Positions 26,715 through 35,602 of a stretch of 64,000 nt of DNA are shown here, piece by piece; position 1 is the first letter of the stretch, and each line of letters opens with the position of its first letter. This DNA comes from Neoroseomonas oryzicola (GTDB lineage Bacteria > Pseudomonadota > Alphaproteobacteria > Acetobacterales > Acetobacteraceae): positions 1,116,001-1,180,000 of the forward strand of contig NZ_JAAVUP010000001.1 of the NCBI RefSeq assembly GCF_012163135.1, written 5' to 3'. The notes beneath the pieces were generated by a model that was not told the origin of the DNA, ran no database searches, and was given only the letters and a program-made list of their open reading frames with translations. The position numbers and the translations under genes were made by a program.

Positions 26715-28127
26715 CTACCGGAAGACCGGCACCTCGTTCTCCTCGCTCGTATCCGGCATCGGCACCTCGATCCGCACGGTCGAGGGATCGACGCCGGTGC
26801 CCTTGTCGATCCAGTAGGTCACGCTCTCGGGCCAGAGGATCACGATCGCGACCAGCAGCAGCTGCAGCCCCACCCAGGGGATCGCACCCCAGTAGATGTC
26901 CCGCGACAGCACTTCCTTGGGCGCGATGCCGCGCAGGTAGAACAGCGCGAAGCCGAAGGGCGGGTGCATGAAGGACGTCTGCATGTTGATGCAGAGCAGC
27001 ACGCCGAACCACACCAGGTCGATGTCGAGCTTCGCCGCCACCGGCGCCAGCAGCGGGATGATGATGAAGGCGATCTCGAAGAAGTCGAGGAAGAAGGCCA
27101 GGAAGAAGACGAAGATGTTGACGAAGACCAGGAAGCCCGTCTGACCGCCCGGCAGGTGCGACAGCAGGTGCTCGATCCAGTGGCTGCCGTCCACGCCCTG
27201 GAACACCAGGCTGAACACGGTCGCGCCGATCAGGATGAAGATCACCATGGAGGTGATCCGCATCGTGTTCGCCATCGCCTCGCGCATCAGCGTCCAGGTG
27301 AAGCGGCCGTTGATCATCGCCAGCACGACGGCGCCGACCGCGCCCATCGCACCCGCTTCCGTCGGCGTCGCGAGGCCCATGAAGATGGTCCCGAGCACCA
27401 GGAAGATCAGCACGACCGAGGGCACCATGCCCTTGAGCACGCGCCACCACAGCGCCCAGCCGCGCGGGCCCAGCGCCTCGTCCGGCAGGGGCGGCACCTT
27501 GTGGGGGGCGAAGATCGATACGCCCGCGATGAAGAGGATGAAGAGGAAGACCTGCAGGAAGGACGGCCCGATCGCGCCGGCATACATGTCGCCGACCGAC
27601 TTGCCGAGCTGGTCGCCCAGCACGATCAGCACGAGCGAGGGCGGGATGACCTGCGTGATGGTACCGGATGCCGCGATCACGCCCGTCGCGATGCGCATGT
27701 CGTAGCCGTAGCGCATCATGATCGGCAGCGAGATCATGCCCATCGCGATCACGCTCGCCGCCACCGTGCCGGTGATGGCACCCAGCACCGCGCCCACCAG
27801 GATGACGGCATAGGCGAGCCCGCCCGGGATCTTGCCGAACAACTGCCCGGTGCCCTCGAGCAGGTCCTCCGCCAGGCCGCATCGCTCGAGGATCGCGCCC
27901 ATCAGCGTGAAGAACGGGATCGACAGCAGCAGGTCGTTGGACAGGATGCCGAAGACGCGCAGCGGCAGGTTGCCGAGATAGGCGGTGGTGAAGAAGCCCA
28001 TCTCGATCGACAGGAAGCCGAAGAACAGCCCGACCGCGGACAGCGAGAACGCCACCGGGAAGCCCATCAGCAGGAAGACCACCAGGCCGCCGAACATCAG
28101 CGGCGGCATGATTTCCAGGCTCAGCAC
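26715..28127 (-). CDS. dctM: TRAP transporter large permease, DctM family
   Basis: A 470-residue integral membrane protein with about 12-13 transmembrane segments, the ion-coupled transport subunit of a TRAP importer. It has the DctM landmarks GFPVAFSLSAVGLFFG, LLLSIPFFTLMGAILERCG, IAASGTITQVIPPSLVLIVLG and MQTSFMHPPFGFALFYLRG. A GTG start at 28127 lies 4 bases after the dctQ stop; ATG at 28109 is an alternative. The cognate binding protein DctP is not in the window. Confidence 0.9.
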   Translation of the reverse strand: MLSLEIMPPLMFGGLVVFLLMGFPVAFSLSAVGLFFGFLSIEMGFFTTAYLGNLPLRVFGILSNDLLLSIPFFTLMGAILERCGLAEDLLEGTGQLFGKIPGGLAYAVILVGAVLGAITGTVAASVIAMGMISLPIMMRYGYDMRIATGVIAASGTITQVIPPSLVLIVLGDQLGKSVGDMYAGAIGPSFLQVFLFILFIAGVSIFAPHKVPPLPDEALGPRGWALWWRVLKGMVPSVVLIFLVLGTIFMGLATPTEAGAMGAVGAVVLAMINGRFTWTLMREAMANTMRITSMVIFILIGATVFSLVFQGVDGSHWIEHLLSHLPGGQTGFLVFVNIFVFFLAFFLDFFEIAFIIIPLLAPVAAKLDIDLVWFGVLLCINMQTSFMHPPFGFALFYLRGIAPKEVLSRDIYWGAIPWVGLQLLLVAIVILWPESVTYWIDKGTGVDPSTVRIEVPMPDTSEENEVPVFR

Positions 28128-28131
28128 GGTC

Positions 28132-28680
28132 CTACTGCTCCGGTCGGTGGTATTCGGCGAGGTGCGCCGCATCGGGCGCGATGCCCATCAGCGCGGCGAC
28201 ACGCTTCACCAGTTCGGACAGCCCCTGCAGCGTCACCAGCAGGAAGCCCAGCGGCAGTACCAGCTTGACGGGCCAGCGGATGAGACCGCCCGCGTTGGGC
28301 GACCCCTCCCCCCGCACCCAGGCGTCCCAGAAGAAGGGCCAGGTCATCCAGGCGAGCAGCGCCATGGCCGGCAGCAGGAAGAAGATGATGCCGAAGACGT
28401 CGATCCACAGTCGCGCCCGCGCGCTGACGCTGCCGTAGACGAGGTCGACGCGCACATGCTCGTTGCGTTCCAGCGTGTAGGACGCGCCGAGCATGACCAC
28501 GCCGGCGAAGAGGTACCACTGCACCTCGAGCCAGGCGTTGGAGGACATCGAGAAGCCGTACCGGATCACCGCATTGCCCGCGCTGACCACGCAGGCCGCG
28601 AGCACCATCCAGTCCGCGATGCGTCCGAAGGCGGCGCTGACCGCATCCATCCCCCGGCTGAAGGCGAGCAGCGGCCTCAT
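28132..28680 (-). CDS. dctQ: TRAP transporter small permease, DctQ family
   Basis: A 182-residue protein with four transmembrane helices and the family pattern YGFSMSSNAWLEVQWYLF followed by LGASYTLERNEHVRVDLVY. It forms the small membrane subunit that pairs with DctM. It overlaps nothing and is followed almost directly by dctM. The absence of a dctP gene next to the pair means the substrate is unknown; the family imports acidic metabolites such as keto acids or sulfonates. Confidence 0.9.
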   Translation of the reverse strand: MRPLLAFSRGMDAVSAAFGRIADWMVLAACVVSAGNAVIRYGFSMSSNAWLEVQWYLFAGVVMLGASYTLERNEHVRVDLVYGSVSARARLWIDVFGIIFFLLPAMALLAWMTWPFFWDAWVRGEGSPNAGGLIRWPVKLVLPLGFLLVTLQGLSELVKRVAALMGIAPDAAHLAEYHRPEQ

Positions 28681-28853
28681 TCCCTGTTCCCCTGCGCCCC
28701 GGCGGCGTGCGTGGCCGGGGCGGCGCTCGCCAACGGACTGGCGACGAGGTGACGGCGTTCCACGTCCGAATTTCCTGATCCTGGTCGTTTCGCAGGCGCG
28801 CGCCGCTCGGTTTACCGGCGCTTCAGACGCGCGGCGGGTATCACACCCCGCGA

Positions 28854-28928
28854 CATTTCACAAAATGAGGGTTTCTCCACCCGCATGCCGAAGAAGCATG
28901 CGCTTCCCTGAATGGCTCCGGGGGGTAT
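28854..28928 (+). promoter_or_regulatory. Structured region around the hyfB start
   Basis: CATTT-CACA-AAATG (28854-28867) is a perfect dyad. CGCATGC-CGAAGAA-GCATGCG (28882-28902) is a 7-bp hairpin that encloses the ATG at 28898. GGGGGGTAT (28920-28928) resembles one half of CsoR/RcnR-type metal operators, but no matching half is present. Together they suggest control of the hydrogenase-like operon, though the true promoter is not identified. Confidence 0.3.
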
Positions 28929-30979
28929 CCTCCCTACGTGACCCGCGACTCCGCCACGCCGTGCTGACCCTGCTGCTCCTCGCCACCGGGGGCCTGCTGG
29001 TCCTTGCCGCGGCGGCGCCGGCGCTGGCGCGCCACGCGAAGGGTGCGCCCGTCGTGCTGGGCGGTTGCGCCGCCGCATCGGTGCTGATCGCGGCGGGGGC
29101 CGTGGGCGGGCTGCTCGGCGGGCCCGACGCGCTGGACCTGCCCTTCGGCCCGCCCTGGGGTCCGGCGCGGGTCGCGATCGATGCGCTGTCGGCCTGGTTC
29201 CTGCTGATCCTGGGGCTGGCGGGGACCGCCGCCTCGATCTTCGCCCTGGGCAGCCTGCATGGGCCGGAGGCGCCGCGCCGCCTCCTCCCCTACCCGCTCT
29301 TTCTCGCGGGCATGGCTGTCACGCTGCTCGCCGCTGACGGCTTCACCCTGCTGCTCGGCTTCGAGGCGATGTCCCTCGCCTCCTGGGTGCTCGTCGCGCA
29401 TGAGCACGAGGAGGAGGAGGCGAACCGTCGCGCCGCGCGGATCTACCTCGGCTTCGCGGGCTTCGGCGGGCTGTCGCTGATGCTCGCCTTCGGCGTGCTC
29501 GCCGGCGGCGCGGGGGACGTCGCCTTCGCCGCCCTGCGGGAGGCCCCGCCCGACGGCTGGCGCGCGGCGCTGGTGCTGGCGTTGGTACTCGCCGGGGCGG
29601 GATCCAAGGCCGGGCTCGCGCCGTTGCATGTCTGGCTGCCCCTCGCCCACCCCGCGGCGCCGAGCCATGTCTCGGCGCTGATGTCGGGCGCGATGACCAA
29701 GGTCGCGATCTACGTCCTCGCCCGTTTCGCCTTCGACCTGATGGGATCGGCGCAGCCGCTCTGGCTCGGCGCGCCGCTGGTGGCACTCGGCGCGGCCTCG
29801 GCGGTGATCGGCGCGCTGCGCGCGAATCTCGAGGAGGACATCAAGACGCTCCTCGCCTGCTCGACCATCGAGAATGTCGGGCTGATCTCGATCGGCCTCG
29901 GGCTTGCGCTGGCCTTCCGCGGCGCGGACCTGCCGGCGCTCGCCGCACTCGCGGCAGGGGCGGCGCTGCTGCACGCGCTGAACCATGCGGTGTTCAAGAC
30001 GCTGCTGTTCCTGGCCGCCGGGGAAGTGCTGCACGGCGCGCTGTCGCGGCGGATCGACCGGCTGGGCGGGCTGATCCATCGCATGCCGGTCACCGCCTGG
30101 GCGGCGCTGGCGGGCGTGGCGGCGGCCGCATCGCTGCCGCCGCTGTCGGGCTTCGCGTCCGAATGGCTGCTGCTGCAGGCGCTGCTGGCGTCCTGGCGGG
30201 TGGGCGACCTCGCCTTCCAGATGGGTGCCGCGGCAGCGACGGCGCTGGCCGCGCTGGCCGCGGCCCTCGCAGCAGCGGCCATGGTCCGCTTCTGGGGCTT
30301 GGTCTTCCTCGGCCGGCCGCGCACGCCGCGCGCCGCGGGCGCGGAGGAAGGCGGACGGCTGGTCCAGGCCGCGCTGATCCTGCCGGCGGCACTTACCGTC
30401 CTGTTCGGGCTGCTGCCCGGGGTGATGCTCGACCTCGCGGAGCCGGCGCTGCGGCTGATGACGCGCGCCGCGGCGCCGCGGGCGGGCTTCGTCGCCATCG
30501 GCGCGGCGGAAGGCGGGGCGCGCTACTGGCCGCTGCTGGTCGCGCTGCTGCTCGCGGCGGCGGTCGGCGCCGTGGTCTGGGCGGTGCGCCGGCGCGCGCC
30601 GGCGGGCGTGGCGCGCGGCCCGATCTGGGATTGCGGCTTCATCGCCGCCCCGCACCACCTGCCCTTCGGCGACCCCTCGTCGCAGCCCACCGCCTCGGGC
30701 TTCGGCCAGCCGCTGCGCCGGATGCTCGGCACCAGCCTGCTCGCGGCGCGGGAGGGAGTGACCATGCCGCCGCCCGGCGCCACCGCCCCCGCCGTGCTCC
30801 AATCCGGCTTCCACGACCCTGCCCTCGTTGCGCTGGAAGGGCCGGTGCCGCGCTGGCGGGACGCGGCCGCGGCGCAGGCGGAACGGCTGCGCGACCTGTC
30901 GATCCGGCAATGCCTCGGCCTCACCTTCGGCGCGGTGGTTCTGATGCTCGCCCTGCTCGCCTGGCTGGAGGCGCGCTGA
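28898..30979 (+). CDS. hyfB: Hydrogenase-4 component B-like, antiporter-type proton-translocating subunit
   Basis: A 693-residue polytopic membrane protein of the NuoL/M/N and Mrp antiporter family. It has GFEAMSLASWVLVAHE (conserved Glu), GSKAGLAPLHVWLPLAHPAAPSH (conserved Lys and broken helix) and HALNHAVFKTLLFLAAGEV, as in HyfB/HycC. It is the first gene of a six-gene overlapping operon for a complex I/hydrogenase-related assembly. The start is uncertain: ATG 28898 lies inside a hairpin, and an in-frame GTG at 28961 begins right at the first membrane helix. The stop overlaps the next ATG by one base. Confidence 0.9.
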   Translation: MRFPEWLRGVSSLRDPRLRHAVLTLLLLATGGLLVLAAAAPALARHAKGAPVVLGGCAAASVLIAAGAVGGLLGGPDALDLPFGPPWGPARVAIDALSAWFLLILGLAGTAASIFALGSLHGPEAPRRLLPYPLFLAGMAVTLLAADGFTLLLGFEAMSLASWVLVAHEHEEEEANRRAARIYLGFAGFGGLSLMLAFGVLAGGAGDVAFAALREAPPDGWRAALVLALVLAGAGSKAGLAPLHVWLPLAHPAAPSHVSALMSGAMTKVAIYVLARFAFDLMGSAQPLWLGAPLVALGAASAVIGALRANLEEDIKTLLACSTIENVGLISIGLGLALAFRGADLPALAALAAGAALLHALNHAVFKTLLFLAAGEVLHGALSRRIDRLGGLIHRMPVTAWAALAGVAAAASLPPLSGFASEWLLLQALLASWRVGDLAFQMGAAAATALAALAAALAAAAMVRFWGLVFLGRPRTPRAAGAEEGGRLVQAALILPAALTVLFGLLPGVMLDLAEPALRLMTRAAAPRAGFVAIGAAEGGARYWPLLVALLLAAAVGAVVWAVRRRAPAGVARGPIWDCGFIAAPHHLPFGDPSSQPTASGFGQPLRRMLGTSLLAAREGVTMPPPGATAPAVLQSGFHDPALVALEGPVPRWRDAAAAQAERLRDLSIRQCLGLTFGAVVLMLALLAWLEAR

Positions 30980-31938
30980 TGGCGGTCGTGTGGTCGATCC
31001 TCTCCCAGGCGCTGCACATCGCGCTGATCGTCGCGGCGGCGCCGGTGCTGACCGGCGTGCTGCGCTGGCTCAAGGCACGGATGATGGGCCGGCGCGGCGC
31101 GCATCCGCTGCAGCCGGTGTGGGACCTGCTGAAGCTGCTGCGCAAGACGCCGGTGCTGGCGGAGAACGCCTCGGTCGTCTCGCGCGCCGCGCCCTACCTC
31201 ACGGCCGGCGCTGCGGTCGCGGCGGCGGCGCTGGTGCCCTCCTTCGCGCGCGGCATGGCCCTGGCACCGCTGTCGGACCTCATCGTCGTCGCGGGGCTGC
31301 TGGCGCTCGGTCGCGTCGCGATGGCGCTGGCGGGGATGGATGTGGGAACGCCCTTCGGCGGCCTCGGCGCGGCCCGCGAGATGTCCTTTGCCGCGCTCGC
31401 GGAACCGGCCCTCGTCGTCGCTGCGCTGTCGCTCGCGATCCTCGCGGGCACCACGAACCTGGACGCCATCGCCGGTGCCTTCCGCGAAGGCGGGCTCGGC
31501 CTTCGCGTCTCGCTCGGCCTCGCCCTCGTCGCGATGCTGGCCGTCGCGGTGGCGGAGAATGCCCGCATCCCCGTCGACAATCCCGCGACGCATCTCGAAC
31601 TGACCATGGTGCATGAGGCGATGATCCTCGAGGCCTCGGGCCGGCACCTCGCGCTGTGGGATTTCGCGGCGATGCTGCGGCTGACGCTGTGGCTCGCGCT
31701 CCTCTCGGCGGTGTTCCTGCCGCTGGGCCAGGCGCCGGCCGGCGCGGGGCCGCATCTGTGGATCGTCGGTCTCGCGGCTTGGCTCGCGAAGATGGGCGCG
31801 CTGGCGCTGGCGCTGGCCGCCTTCGAAAGCGCGATCGCCAAGATGCGTGTCTTCCGCGTGCCGGAATTCCTTGGCGCGGCACTGCTGCTCGGCCTGCTGG
31901 GCGCGGTGCTGCTCTTCGTCTCGACGGGGCTGACATGA
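30979..31938 (+). CDS. hyfC: Hydrogenase-4 component C-like (NuoH-type) membrane subunit
   Basis: A 319-residue protein with about eight membrane helices, homologous to HyfC/HycD and to complex I NuoH. Loop motifs are HPLQPVWDLLKLLRKTPV, the NPATHLELTMVHEAMILEASG segment with the conserved acidic residues facing the catalytic module, and FESAIAKMRVFRVPEFLGAA near the C-terminus. It links the membrane arm to the electron-transfer subunits. It overlaps hyfB by 1 base and hyfE by 4. Confidence 0.92.
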   Translation: MAVVWSILSQALHIALIVAAAPVLTGVLRWLKARMMGRRGAHPLQPVWDLLKLLRKTPVLAENASVVSRAAPYLTAGAAVAAAALVPSFARGMALAPLSDLIVVAGLLALGRVAMALAGMDVGTPFGGLGAAREMSFAALAEPALVVAALSLAILAGTTNLDAIAGAFREGGLGLRVSLGLALVAMLAVAVAENARIPVDNPATHLELTMVHEAMILEASGRHLALWDFAAMLRLTLWLALLSAVFLPLGQAPAGAGPHLWIVGLAAWLAKMGALALALAAFESAIAKMRVFRVPEFLGAALLLGLLGAVLLFVSTGLT

Positions 31939-32603
31939 GCTTCGGTCAGCTCGGCTACGACGTCGCGCATCTGCTCGGGGGCGGGGTGCTGCTGCTGTCC
32001 TTCGTGCTGCTGTACCAGCGGCGCATCGGGGCGGTGATCAACGCCTTCGCGACGCAGGGGACGCTGCTCGCGCTGGCCGCCGCCTGGCAGGCCCATGCGC
32101 AGGGGGCGCCGGGGCTCTACCTCACGGCGGTGCTCGCCTTCGCCGCCAAGGGTGTGCTGATCCCCCTCGCGCTACACGCCATCGTGCGGCGGCTCAACCT
32201 GCATCGCAGCGTGGAAACGGCGCTCGGCGTCGGCCTGTCGATGACCGCCGGCGTCGCGCTGGTCGGCCTGTCCATCCTGGTGGTGCTGCCGGCGACCGAG
32301 GGCGCGCGCGCCCTGGCGCGGGAGGATGTGGCCCTCGCGCTGTCCGTCGTGCTGCTCGGCATGCTGATGATGATCACGCGGCGCAACGCGATCAGCCAGG
32401 TGATCGGGCTGCTGTCGCTCGAGAACGGTCTGATCCTCGCCGCCATCGGCGTCGCCGGCATGCCGCTGGTGGTCGAACTTTCCACCGCCGCGCTGGTGCT
32501 GATGGTCGCCGTCGTCGCCGGTGTCTTCGCCTTCCAGATCCGCGAGCGCTTCGACACGCTCGACACCGGCAGCCTCGAGGAACATCGCGGGGAGGGTCGG
32601 TGA
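31935..32603 (+). CDS. hyfE: Hydrogenase-4 component E-like membrane subunit
   Basis: A 222-residue protein with about six to seven membrane helices, in the HyfE family. It includes the NuoK-like RRNAISQVIGLLSLENG segment with a conserved acidic residue within a membrane helix, used in proton transfer in complex I. Start ATG 31935 overlaps the hyfC stop (ATGA). The stop shares one base with the hyfF start, and the GGAGGG ribosome site for hyfF lies within the last codons. Confidence 0.9.
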   Translation: MSFGQLGYDVAHLLGGGVLLLSFVLLYQRRIGAVINAFATQGTLLALAAAWQAHAQGAPGLYLTAVLAFAAKGVLIPLALHAIVRRLNLHRSVETALGVGLSMTAGVALVGLSILVVLPATEGARALAREDVALALSVVLLGMLMMITRRNAISQVIGLLSLENGLILAAIGVAGMPLVVELSTAALVLMVAVVAGVFAFQIRERFDTLDTGSLEEHRGEGR

Positions 32604-34039
32604 TGCCCCTGCAATGGGCCATCGTCTTCTTCGCCTGGGGCGGCGCCGTCGCGCTGGCCGCGGTGCCGCGGCTGCGCACCGCGACGCTGGTCAATGTCGG
32701 CGTCAGCGCCGTCTCCTTCCTGCTCGCCGTCGCCCTCGCCCTGCAGCCCTTCGCGCAGCATGGCTGGACCCGCACGGATGCGCTGAACACGCCCTTCATC
32801 CTGGTCTCGGCCTTCGTCGGGCTCACCACCTCGGTCTTCTCGGCCGCGACGCTGGACCAGGAAGGCTTCGACCATTGGCGCATCCGCGCCTACCACGCCG
32901 CCTACCAGGTCTTCATGGGGGCGCAGACGCTCGCCCTGCTCGCCGACAACCTCGGCGTGATGTGGGTGGCGATCGAGATCGCGACGCTGGCGACCGTCTC
33001 GATGGTCGCGGTCCACCGCACGCCGGCGGCCTTCGAGGCAGCCTGGAAGTTCTTCATCCTCTGCGGCGTCGGCATCGCGCTGGCGCTGTTCGGCACCATC
33101 GTCCTCTACCTCGCGGCCCAGCCCCTGCTGCATGAGGAAACCGGCCTGTCCTGGGCCGCGCTGATGGGTGTCGCGGCGCGGTGCGACCCGAACACGCTCA
33201 ACCTCGCCTTCGCCTTCCTGCTGCTCGGCTACGGCACCAAGGCGGGGCTCGTGCCGCTGCATTCCTGGCTGCCGGATGCCCATGCCGAAGGGCCGGTGCC
33301 GATCTCGGCCGTGCTGTCGGGACTGCTGCTGAATGCGGCGATGCTCGCGGTGCTGCGGGCGAAGTCGATCGTCGGCGCCAATCCGGACGCCATCGCGCCG
33401 GGGCCGTTCCTGATCGCGCTCGGCCTCGCCTCGGTGCTGCTCGCCTCGGTCTCGCTGTGGCGGCGGCGGGATGCGCGGCGCTTCTTCGGCTGGTCCTCCA
33501 TCGAGCACATGGGCATCGTCGCCTTCGCCTTCGGGCTTGGCGGGGCGGCGGCGAACCTCGCGGGGCTGCTGCACCTGGTCGGCCATTCCGTCATCAAGAG
33601 CGCGGTGTTCTTCGGCGTCGGTCGCGCCGCCCAGGCCAAGGGCAGCCAGAAGATCGCCGACATCTCGGGCCTGGTCGCGACGCATCCGGCGCTGGGCTGG
33701 GGCCTCGCCTTCGCCATCGCGGGCATCGCGGGGATGCCGCCCTTCCTGCTGTTTGCCTCGGAATTCCGCCTGCTCACCGCCGCGGCGGCCGAGGCGCCCT
33801 GGCTGGCGCTGGCGCTCGTCGCCGGCATGGTGATGGCGCTGGCCGCGCTCATCACCGTCCTGCAGGCGCTCTGCTTCGGCCCGCCGACGTCCGACGCCGC
33901 CGGTGCGCTGGATGGCTGGCGGGAGGCCGCAGCGGCGGCACCGCTCTGGCTGCATCTCGCTGTCGCCACCCTGCTCGGCCTCGCCATGCCCGGCGCGCTG
34001 GCTGCCATGCTGGCCGAGGCCGCGAGGATCATCGGATGA
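32603..34039 (+). CDS. hyfF: Hydrogenase-4 component F-like, second antiporter-type subunit
   Basis: A 478-residue NuoM/N-like membrane protein with DNLGVMWVAIEIATLATVSMV (conserved Glu), GYGTKAGLVPLHSWLPDAHAE (conserved Lys) and HLVGHSVIKSAVFFGVGRA. With HyfB it gives the complex two antiporter-like modules. The ATG at 32603 is preferred over the GTG at 32600 because of spacing from GGAGGG. It overlaps the next gene by 4 bases. Confidence 0.92.
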   Translation: MPLQWAIVFFAWGGAVALAAVPRLRTATLVNVGVSAVSFLLAVALALQPFAQHGWTRTDALNTPFILVSAFVGLTTSVFSAATLDQEGFDHWRIRAYHAAYQVFMGAQTLALLADNLGVMWVAIEIATLATVSMVAVHRTPAAFEAAWKFFILCGVGIALALFGTIVLYLAAQPLLHEETGLSWAALMGVAARCDPNTLNLAFAFLLLGYGTKAGLVPLHSWLPDAHAEGPVPISAVLSGLLLNAAMLAVLRAKSIVGANPDAIAPGPFLIALGLASVLLASVSLWRRRDARRFFGWSSIEHMGIVAFAFGLGGAAANLAGLLHLVGHSVIKSAVFFGVGRAAQAKGSQKIADISGLVATHPALGWGLAFAIAGIAGMPPFLLFASEFRLLTAAAAEAPWLALALVAGMVMALAALITVLQALCFGPPTSDAAGALDGWREAAAAAPLWLHLAVATLLGLAMPGALAAMLAEAARIIG

Positions 34040-35547
34040 GCGCTACCGCCCTGATCCGCGCCGGTGCGCCGCAGGGGGCGCGGCCCTTCGAGCGATTCCT
34101 GCTGTCCCCCGACGCCTGGGCCCGCCTGCCCGCCGCGCTGCGGGCGGAACCCTCGCTTGCGCTGCTCGCCCTCTGGGCCGAACCGGGCCTGGTCCACGCC
34201 GCCTTCCTCGACGAAGCCGCGGGCGGCGTACTTCTGGCTTCCGCCCCGGCCGAGGGCGGCCGCTACGCCGCCCTCTCGCCCGCCCGCCCGGGTGCGATCC
34301 GCTTCGAGCGCATGATCCGCGACCTCTGGGGCCTCACGGCCGAGGGCGCCGTCGACCTCCGCCCTTGGCTCGACCATGGACGCTGGCCAGTGGCTGGGCC
34401 GCTGTCGGGCCAGCCGGCGCAACTTACGGGCGCCGAGCCCCCCCAGCCCGAATTCCTCCCGGTCGAGGGCGAGGGCGTCCACCAGATCCCGGTCGGTCCG
34501 ATCCATGCCGGCGTCATCGAGCCCGGCCATTTCCGCTTCCACATCCAGGGCGAGATCGTCGTCCGGCTCGAGGAACGGCTCGGCTACAAGCACAAGGGCA
34601 CGCTGTCGCTCATGCTCGGCAAGTCGCCGCGCGCCGCGGCGGTCTTCCCCGCCCGGCTGTCGGGCGATTCCACCGTGGCCCATGCCTGGGCCTTCGCCGC
34701 CGCGGCCGAGGCCGCGCTGGGCGTCGCCGTGCCGGAACGTGCCACCGCGCTGCGCGCCGTGATGGGCGAGCTCGAGCGCATCCACAACCACCTCAATGAC
34801 TGGGGCTTCGTCTGCAACGACGCGGCCTTCGCCTTCCCGCACGCCCGCTGCGGCTTCCTGCGCGAACAGGTGCTGCGCGCCTGCGCCGCGGCCTTCGGCC
34901 ACCGGCTGATGATGGATTGCGTCCTGCCCGGCGGCGTCGCGCCGGACATCGCCGATGGCGGGGCGGCGGCGATCCTCGCCGCGCTCGCGGCCGTCGAGGC
35001 CGAGATCCCGGCACTCGTGAAGATCTACGAGAGCCACGCCAGCCTGCAGGACCGCGTGGTCGGCACCGGCTTCCTGAACCCGGACTTCGCCCGGGCCTAT
35101 GCGGCAGGCGGCTTCGTCGGCCGCGGGTCCGGCCGGCGCTTCGACGCCCGCATGGCGCCGGGCTACGCGCCCTACGACCTGCTCGCCCCGCCCGTGGTGG
35201 TCGAGGCCGGCGGCGACGTCGATGCCCGTGTGCGCGTGCGCATCGCCGAACTCCGAGCGTCGATCGCCATGGTCCGCCGCCTGCTCGGCGCCCTGCCCGG
35301 CGGCGAGACGCTGGTCGCCCTGCCCGCCCATGGCGGCGAGGGCAGCGCCCTCGTCGAAGGCTTCCGCGGCGAATGCCTGGCCTGGCTGCGCCTGGACGAT
35401 GGCGGGCTGATCCGCGGCGTCTTCCTGCGCGACCCGTCCTGGCTGCAATGGCCGCTGCTGGAGGCCGCGATCGAGGGGAACATCGTCGCCGACTTCCCCC
35501 TGTGCAACAAATCCTTCAACTGCTCCTACAGTGGGGTCGACCTGTGA
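34036..35547 (+). CDS. hyfG: Hydrogenase large-subunit-like protein lacking Ni ligands (HyfG/NuoCD-like)
   Basis: A 503-residue fusion of an N-terminal NuoC-like part (about 1-130) and a C-terminal NuoD / [NiFe] large-subunit-like part. In HycE/HyfG the active site uses RxCGxC and DPCxxC. Here the first motif reads RLSGDSTVAHA (Ser209, Ser212) and the second reads NCSYS (Cys496, Ser499), so three of four nickel-binding cysteines are serine. The surrounding residues (ERIHNHL, QDRVVGTGFL, GNIVADFPL) are preserved. The protein should not form a NiFe centre and, like NuoD or Ehr complexes, may handle a quinone or another substrate. It overlaps hyfF by 4 bases. Confidence 0.88.
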   Translation: MSATALIRAGAPQGARPFERFLLSPDAWARLPAALRAEPSLALLALWAEPGLVHAAFLDEAAGGVLLASAPAEGGRYAALSPARPGAIRFERMIRDLWGLTAEGAVDLRPWLDHGRWPVAGPLSGQPAQLTGAEPPQPEFLPVEGEGVHQIPVGPIHAGVIEPGHFRFHIQGEIVVRLEERLGYKHKGTLSLMLGKSPRAAAVFPARLSGDSTVAHAWAFAAAAEAALGVAVPERATALRAVMGELERIHNHLNDWGFVCNDAAFAFPHARCGFLREQVLRACAAAFGHRLMMDCVLPGGVAPDIADGGAAAILAALAAVEAEIPALVKIYESHASLQDRVVGTGFLNPDFARAYAAGGFVGRGSGRRFDARMAPGYAPYDLLAPPVVVEAGGDVDARVRVRIAELRASIAMVRRLLGALPGGETLVALPAHGGEGSALVEGFRGECLAWLRLDDGGLIRGVFLRDPSWLQWPLLEAAIEGNIVADFPLCNKSFNCSYSGVDL

Positions 35548-35602
35548 GCGGACGACGCACAGGCGCGGCGCCCGGGAGCACAACCCCCCCAGGCGAATCG
35601 AC

